From CADAWZ01 sp045114665 (GTDB lineage Bacteria; Vulcanimicrobiota; CADAWZ01), in NCBI GenBank assembly GCA_045114665.1, contig JBGUKW010000059.1:1-18146 (forward strand): 18,146 bases of DNA, written 5' to 3'. The position numbers and the translations under genes are program-made. Positions 14,625 through 18,146 of the stretch are shown here, one piece after another. The notes below the pieces were generated by a model. That model worked only from the letters and a program-made list of their open reading frames with translations, did no database searches and had not been told where the DNA came from. Position 1 is the stretch's first letter; each line of letters opens with the position of its first letter.

Positions 14625-14699
14625 GTCGGTGGTGTAGTTAAGAGTTACTTCATTGTTACTGTTAGAACTCTTGGCGATTGTTCCCCGACTTATTTTTTT
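14625..14699 (+). ncRNA. Putative small RNA, tandem copy 2, directly before era
   Basis: This 65-base RNA (14625-14689) differs from copy 1 at three positions (15 C to T, 31 C to G, 41 A to G). The first turns a C-G pair of the inner hairpin into T-G; the other two are in the loop, so the fold survives. TTATTTTTTT follows. The era SD starts five bases beyond and the era ATG thirteen bases beyond the T-run, so this copy can act as a terminating leader or attenuator for era. CCCC (14683-14686), used in the closing stem, could alternatively pair with GGGG of the era SD (14704-14707). Confidence 0.65.
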
Positions 14700-14712
14700 A
14701 AATGGGGTCTTT

Positions 14713-15627
14713 ATGTTAAATTCACAAGAAAAAGATAAAAATATTTTTCGTTCTGGATTAGTTGCTGTTATAGGCAAACCTAATGCAGGTAAGTCAACAT
14801 TTGTAAATTTTGCCTCAGGGACAAAAGTTGCAATAACTTCTCCAAAACCTCAGACGACAAGACATAAAATAATGGGTGTCAGAACTGATGAGAATACACA
14901 AATAATATTTGTTGATACTCCAGGGGTTGTAAAGATTGAAAATGAACTCGATTCGTTTATGGAAAAGATATATAAAGAGGAAATAATCGATGCAGATCTT
15001 GTTTTGTTTATGACAGATTCATCTGTTGATGTATCGAAAGATGATCAAAAAGCCATGTCCTTATTAAAAAAGGCATTTTCAAATAATATTCCAGTTTTTT
15101 TGATATTAAATAAATGTGATAAAAATGTTGGTGATAAGTATTTTGAAGCATATAAATCATTGGGCAAATTTACTGGGATCTATGAGATTTCGGCTTCAAA
15201 AGGTACTGGAATAGATAAACTGATAAATGATATATCTATGTTGTTACCAGAAGGTCCAATGTATTTTCCTGCTGAAACACATACAGACCAATCACCACTT
15301 CTTTTTGCAGCAGAAGCAGTTAGAGAAAGTATTCTAAAATTGACTGCAGATGAAATTCCTCATGGTGTCTTTGTTCACACAGAAGAAATGAGAGATGGAA
15401 AATCTGAAGGAACTATTTATTTTCAAATAAATATATATGTAGAAAGAGCAAGTCATAAAGGGATTATCATCGGAAAAAATGGAAATATGCTAAAGAAAAT
15501 AGGGAGCATGGCAAGAAAAGAAATATCTTCTGTACTGAATAAAAATATTTATTTAGACCTTTGGGTTAAGGTCAAGGAAAAATGGAAAAACCGCAGAGAT
15601 CTTTTGAGATCATGGGGCTATGAGTAA
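14713..15627 (+). CDS. era: GTPase Era
   Basis: This 304-residue essential GTPase binds 16S rRNA near its 3' end and helps small-subunit maturation. The G domain has G1 GKPNAGKS (21-28), a G2 region with QTTRH (47-51), G3 DTPG (68-71), G4 NKCD (133-136) and G5 SASKG (160-164). The C-terminal KH domain has GKNG (254-257) within GIIIGKNGNMLKKIG. The start is ATG 14713, which gives the normal length and has GGGG five bases upstream. A longer frame from 14653 would run through the small-RNA copy and has no SD. Transcription probably comes from the promoter at 14590 or by read-through. Its end overlaps the SD of the next gene. Confidence 0.96.
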   Translation: MLNSQEKDKNIFRSGLVAVIGKPNAGKSTFVNFASGTKVAITSPKPQTTRHKIMGVRTDENTQIIFVDTPGVVKIENELDSFMEKIYKEEIIDADLVLFMTDSSVDVSKDDQKAMSLLKKAFSNNIPVFLILNKCDKNVGDKYFEAYKSLGKFTGIYEISASKGTGIDKLINDISMLLPEGPMYFPAETHTDQSPLLFAAEAVRESILKLTADEIPHGVFVHTEEMRDGKSEGTIYFQINIYVERASHKGIIIGKNGNMLKKIGSMARKEISSVLNKNIYLDLWVKVKEKWKNRRDLLRSWGYE

Positions 15628-15640
15628 AAGGAGGAACATC

Positions 15641-16744
15641 GTGAAATATAATGCTTTTGATCTAGTTGGACCAGCCTGGATACATACAAAGAAAATTTTA
15701 GGAAAATTTTCTTTTAACAAATGGTTATATTATGCTTTTGTTATATTCATGTCATCTACCGCTCTTGGATTTAACATAAACTATACCAATTTGTTGCGTA
15801 ATAACAACCTTAATTCTAACTCTTCTTTAGGCACAACAGCTAATAATAATGAGGCTTTAGCACAGTGGATTAAAAATTTTATTTCATCACATAATATAGC
15901 TCATGAAACAATAATATATTTAGGAATAGCTCTTTTTATTTTTGGAATTATTTTCTCTTGTATTTGGATATATTTATCCTGTAATTTTACATATATATTA
16001 AATGATTCTGTTCTTTTAAATAAAACAGACATAATGTATCTTTGGAATAAAAACAGCAAAAAATCAAAAAGTTATTTTAGTCTTGTCATTAGAGTTGTTA
16101 TATATATGTTACTTGCTGTTATATTCTTCTCTGCATTATCTGTGCCTATATTTTCAAAATCAGGTTCAGTTGGAGCAAATATAGGTCTATTTATACTTGG
16201 AATAATCTGTTTCTGTTCTGTTATTATGTTTATTGCCATATATATGCAGATAATAGCTAATTGTGTTCTACCATTACATTTAAAAATGGATGAAAATATA
16301 TCTATTTTTGAAGCCTCTAAAATTGTATTTAAAGACTTGAAAAAAGATATTGGAAAAACTCTCATTTCCTTATTTATTATTTTATTAGTTTATGGCATAT
16401 TTTCTTTTATTTTAGGAACTTTTGCATTTATGTTTAATGTTGCAGGTGTATTATGCTCAATATTCCTATCACAAACAAATTTAATTTTAATACTTACATT
16501 GTGTTTGTTTATCTATGTTCCAGTTATACTATTTTTAAATGTGCCAATCGTTATTTTCCTAACATCATATAAACTTTTAGTCATGTCTTATCTATCACCT
16601 GAAAATGCAATTTTATTGCCATTACAAGATGAAAAAGGTAAATTTATTGGAACCATGTCATATTTTGAGCATTTGGAGAGAGAAAAAGAAGCATCAGAAG
16701 CACAGATGACAAATAATCATGAATCATATCCTTCCAACATGTAA
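15641..16744 (+). CDS. Multispanning membrane protein, paralogue A
   Basis: I do not recognise this 367-residue integral membrane protein. It begins with a short cytosolic segment containing FDLVGPAWIHTKKIL and has about six or seven hydrophobic helices. The last is followed by the P-E-x-A-x-x-x-P-x-x-D-E motif and a 40-residue polar tail. The start is GTG at 15641, six bases after a perfect AAGGAGG that overlaps the era stop; the ATG at 15620 lies inside era and lacks its own SD. It and the next gene are paralogues, sharing FDL...IHTKKIL at the N-terminus and FLNxP...SYxxPExAxxxPxxDE near the C-terminus. No catalytic motif is visible. It is probably co-transcribed with era and ends before a terminator. 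Confidence 0.75.
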   Translation: MKYNAFDLVGPAWIHTKKILGKFSFNKWLYYAFVIFMSSTALGFNINYTNLLRNNNLNSNSSLGTTANNNEALAQWIKNFISSHNIAHETIIYLGIALFIFGIIFSCIWIYLSCNFTYILNDSVLLNKTDIMYLWNKNSKKSKSYFSLVIRVVIYMLLAVIFFSALSVPIFSKSGSVGANIGLFILGIICFCSVIMFIAIYMQIIANCVLPLHLKMDENISIFEASKIVFKDLKKDIGKTLISLFIILLVYGIFSFILGTFAFMFNVAGVLCSIFLSQTNLILILTLCLFIYVPVILFLNVPIVIFLTSYKLLVMSYLSPENAILLPLQDEKGKFIGTMSYFEHLEREKEASEAQMTNNHESYPSNM

Positions 16745-16767
16745 TTTTTAGAAGGTACAATATATAA

Positions 16768-16796
16768 TTGATATTCTAAATTTAAAAAAATATATA
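16768..16796 (+). promoter_or_regulatory. Promoter for membrane paralogue B, overlapping a terminator
   Basis: TTGATA (16768-16773), 17 bases, TATATA (16791-16796). Its start point would be about 16803, inside the loop of the terminator hairpin that begins at 16794, so the new transcript lacks the hairpin's 5' arm. Confidence 0.55.
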
Positions 16797-16820
16797 GGGG
16801 GCTTAGCTCCCTATTTTTTT
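16794..16820 (+). terminator. Rho-independent terminator after membrane paralogue A
   Basis: A nine-bp stem ATAGGGGGC/GCTCCCTAT (one G-T pair, loop TTA) is followed by seven T. It ends the era-paralogue A transcript. Confidence 0.85.
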
Positions 16821-16846
16821 CAAGATCACAACATTTGGAGTAAAAT

Positions 16847-18064
16847 ATGAACACAAAATACAATATGTTCGATCTTTTTACAGCATCTTTTATCCATACA
16901 AAGAAAATTTTATTTGGAGAAAACAGAAAAAAAATTTGGCTATATTTCTTATATGCCTTAGTGTTGTCAGGAGTATTTTTTGGAATAGACCCTGACATAA
17001 CTAGACTTATCAAATTTTATGTAGATATGTTAAAAGAGATATTGATAAGATATGGATTAGCAAATGAAGATTTCTCTTTTAATATTGGCAGTGTCATTAG
17101 TTGCCTCTCTTTAAATTTGTTCAATTTCGATTTTGACAAAATTTTAAACGGTCTTAACAAAGAAATACTAATTCAAACAATAAACACACTTAATATTTCT
17201 GATTTAGACAAATACATAAATCAAACATTTATATATTTAGGCATATTTACTTTAATCTCTGTTATTTTAATATTTTTCTGTATTTTTAGAGGAAAATTGA
17301 TGTTGATATATTCAATATCAAGCAATAGAGAAGAATCTTATAATTGGAAAAATTTATGGAACAAATTTGCTTCTTCTGGCAATTACACTTCTTTTATTTT
17401 TTCTTTAATCTTTTGTTTTTGCCTATTTTTAGGTTGGTTAATAGGAAATATTTGGTTATATCCTAATTTAAATAATTTTGTTTATGGTCTTTTGGATAAT
17501 GTAAAAAATTTAATTACTTTAGAAGCAAATTCAAAAAATATTTTATCGACCTCTATTCATATATGTTCATTTTCAATTTGTAGCATGTTCTTCTTGTCTT
17601 TCTTTTACTTATTGTTTGTCTTTTATACATATTTTATTTTGCCTATAATTTTAAAAATAGAACATGCTGAAAAAATAAAATGGTTTGAGGAATATAAAAA
17701 ATTTTGGGATTCTTTAAAAGTTAATTTTTGGAACAAAATTTTAAATATTATATTGTTTTGTATTATAATATTTGCGATAAATACTGTATTAAAAATGTCA
17801 TTTGGAATAATACAATTAACTTTAAGCCTAATATTTTCTATAAGTGATATATTTGTACATTCTTATGCTTCTTTAATACTTTATGCAATATTTTATCTCA
17901 TTATCCAACTGCCAATCATTTTATTTTTAAATATACCTGTTGGAGTTTATTATACAACACTGCAGATTATGATGTTTTCATATATATTTCCTGAACATGC
18001 CCTCATCAAACCAATATTTGATGAAAACGAAAAAATGATAGACACAGAATGTCTGTTGATTTGA
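16847..18064 (+). CDS. Multispanning membrane protein, paralogue B, probably shortened at the C-terminus
   Basis: This 405-residue membrane protein is paralogous to the preceding gene: FDLFTASFIHTKKIL at the start, several hydrophobic helices, then FLNIPVGVYY and SYIFPEHALIKPIFDENEK near the end. It has a larger soluble insert after the first helix (about 45-125). The ATG has GGAG six bases upstream. Its product stops about 14 residues after the shared PxxDE block, where paralogue A goes on for about 38. The stop TGA falls in TTGACATACTCCCC, the apparent end of an IS200/IS605-type element, so the natural C-terminus may have been cut off by insertion. Function is unknown. Confidence 0.7.
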   Translation: MNTKYNMFDLFTASFIHTKKILFGENRKKIWLYFLYALVLSGVFFGIDPDITRLIKFYVDMLKEILIRYGLANEDFSFNIGSVISCLSLNLFNFDFDKILNGLNKEILIQTINTLNISDLDKYINQTFIYLGIFTLISVILIFFCIFRGKLMLIYSISSNREESYNWKNLWNKFASSGNYTSFIFSLIFCFCLFLGWLIGNIWLYPNLNNFVYGLLDNVKNLITLEANSKNILSTSIHICSFSICSMFFLSFFYLLFVFYTYFILPIILKIEHAEKIKWFEEYKKFWDSLKVNFWNKILNIILFCIIIFAINTVLKMSFGIIQLTLSLIFSISDIFVHSYASLILYAIFYLIIQLPIILFLNIPVGVYYTTLQIMMFSYIFPEHALIKPIFDENEKMIDTECLLI

Positions 18065-18146
18065 CATACTCCCCATAAATTTAGGGGATTCTGGGATATT
18101 AACGAACCTTGCCTCTATTTTAAATTAGAGGTCTTACGAGTTCTCT
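18061..18146 (-). mobile_element. Probable right end of an IS200/IS605 (tnpB-type) element
   Basis: Read on the minus strand the sequence ends with a CCCC-TAAATTTAT-GGGG hairpin followed by AGTATGTCAA, preceded by a second hairpin (CCTCTA/TAGAGG, 18111-18130) and a GGCAAGGTTCGTTAA segment. This layout matches, from memory, the right ends of tnpB-carrying IS605-like elements, where the same sequence forms the 3' part of the guide (omega) RNA. The tnpB gene would lie beyond the window's right edge on the minus strand. The element would end in TCAA at 18061. Confidence 0.55.

Larger units (their letters stand above)
14453..14699 (+). repeat. Tandem duplication, 119-base period
   Basis: Two units each contain promoter, 65-base RNA and T-run. 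The RNA parts match at 62 of 65 positions. A partial extra AAAACTTGA(T)AAAA precedes unit 1 (about 14454-14467), perhaps a relic of a third unit. Confidence 0.9.

Noticed and set aside
14453..14699. The tandem repeat as a CRISPR array
   Set aside because: Only two units of 119 bases, conserved along the whole length with promoter-like parts; no short repeats with unique spacers.
14653..14712. N-terminal extension of Era (20 residues)
   Set aside because: It translates the small-RNA copy and its T-run, has no ribosome-binding site, and Era of 304 residues is already full length.

Overview
The window is AT-rich bacterial DNA (roughly 30% GC by eye) carrying mostly housekeeping genes plus a set of lineage-specific envelope and repeat proteins. 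The rpmH-rnpA-yidD-yidC-jag block is the one normally found near a bacterial replication origin, but yebC-ruvC-ruvA-ruvB lies upstream of rpmH here instead of dnaA. YidC is the short form without a large periplasmic domain. The lipoprotein, the stand-alone GspF/PilC protein and the many TPR/HEAT-like proteins suggest a deep-branching or candidate-phylum bacterium. A Riflebacteria/Muiribacteria-like lineage is only a guess. TTG and GTG starts with good Shine-Dalgarno (SD) sites recur.

Layout. 1-442 has no gene: it holds a strong leftward promoter that fires out of the left edge (31-59), a cluster of palindromes, and the terminator after jag. 443-9352 is all on the minus strand. In transcription order it reads TPR lipoprotein, cytosolic TPR protein (4-base overlap), yebC-ruvC-ruvA-ruvB (tightly packed), then rpmH-rnpA-yidD-yidC-jag behind its own promoter at 2799-2827. 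Transcription diverges at about 9.35-9.58 kb. 9579-18064 is all on the plus strand: gspF/pilC-like, a 943-residue helical-repeat protein, a secreted DUF6935-like protein, two tandem copies of a small RNA gene, era, and two paralogous multispanning membrane proteins. The last 86 bases look like the right end of an IS200/IS605-type (tnpB) element.

The most interesting item is the tandem duplication at 14471-14699. Each of two 119-base units has a perfect sigma-70 promoter (TTGACA, 17, TATAAT) followed 7 bases later by a 65-base RNA whose two ends pair, which carries an internal 7-8 bp hairpin and ends in a T-run. The copies differ at only 3 of 65 positions, none of which breaks the proposed fold. 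The second copy ends 13 bases before the era start codon, so the RNAs may be free small RNAs, an era attenuator/leader, or both. I do not recognise the family.

Other notable points are a 14-bp perfect palindrome at the start point of the rpmH promoter, a promoter whose start point falls inside the terminator hairpin between the two membrane-protein genes, and a final gene whose stop codon appears to be supplied by the inserted element.
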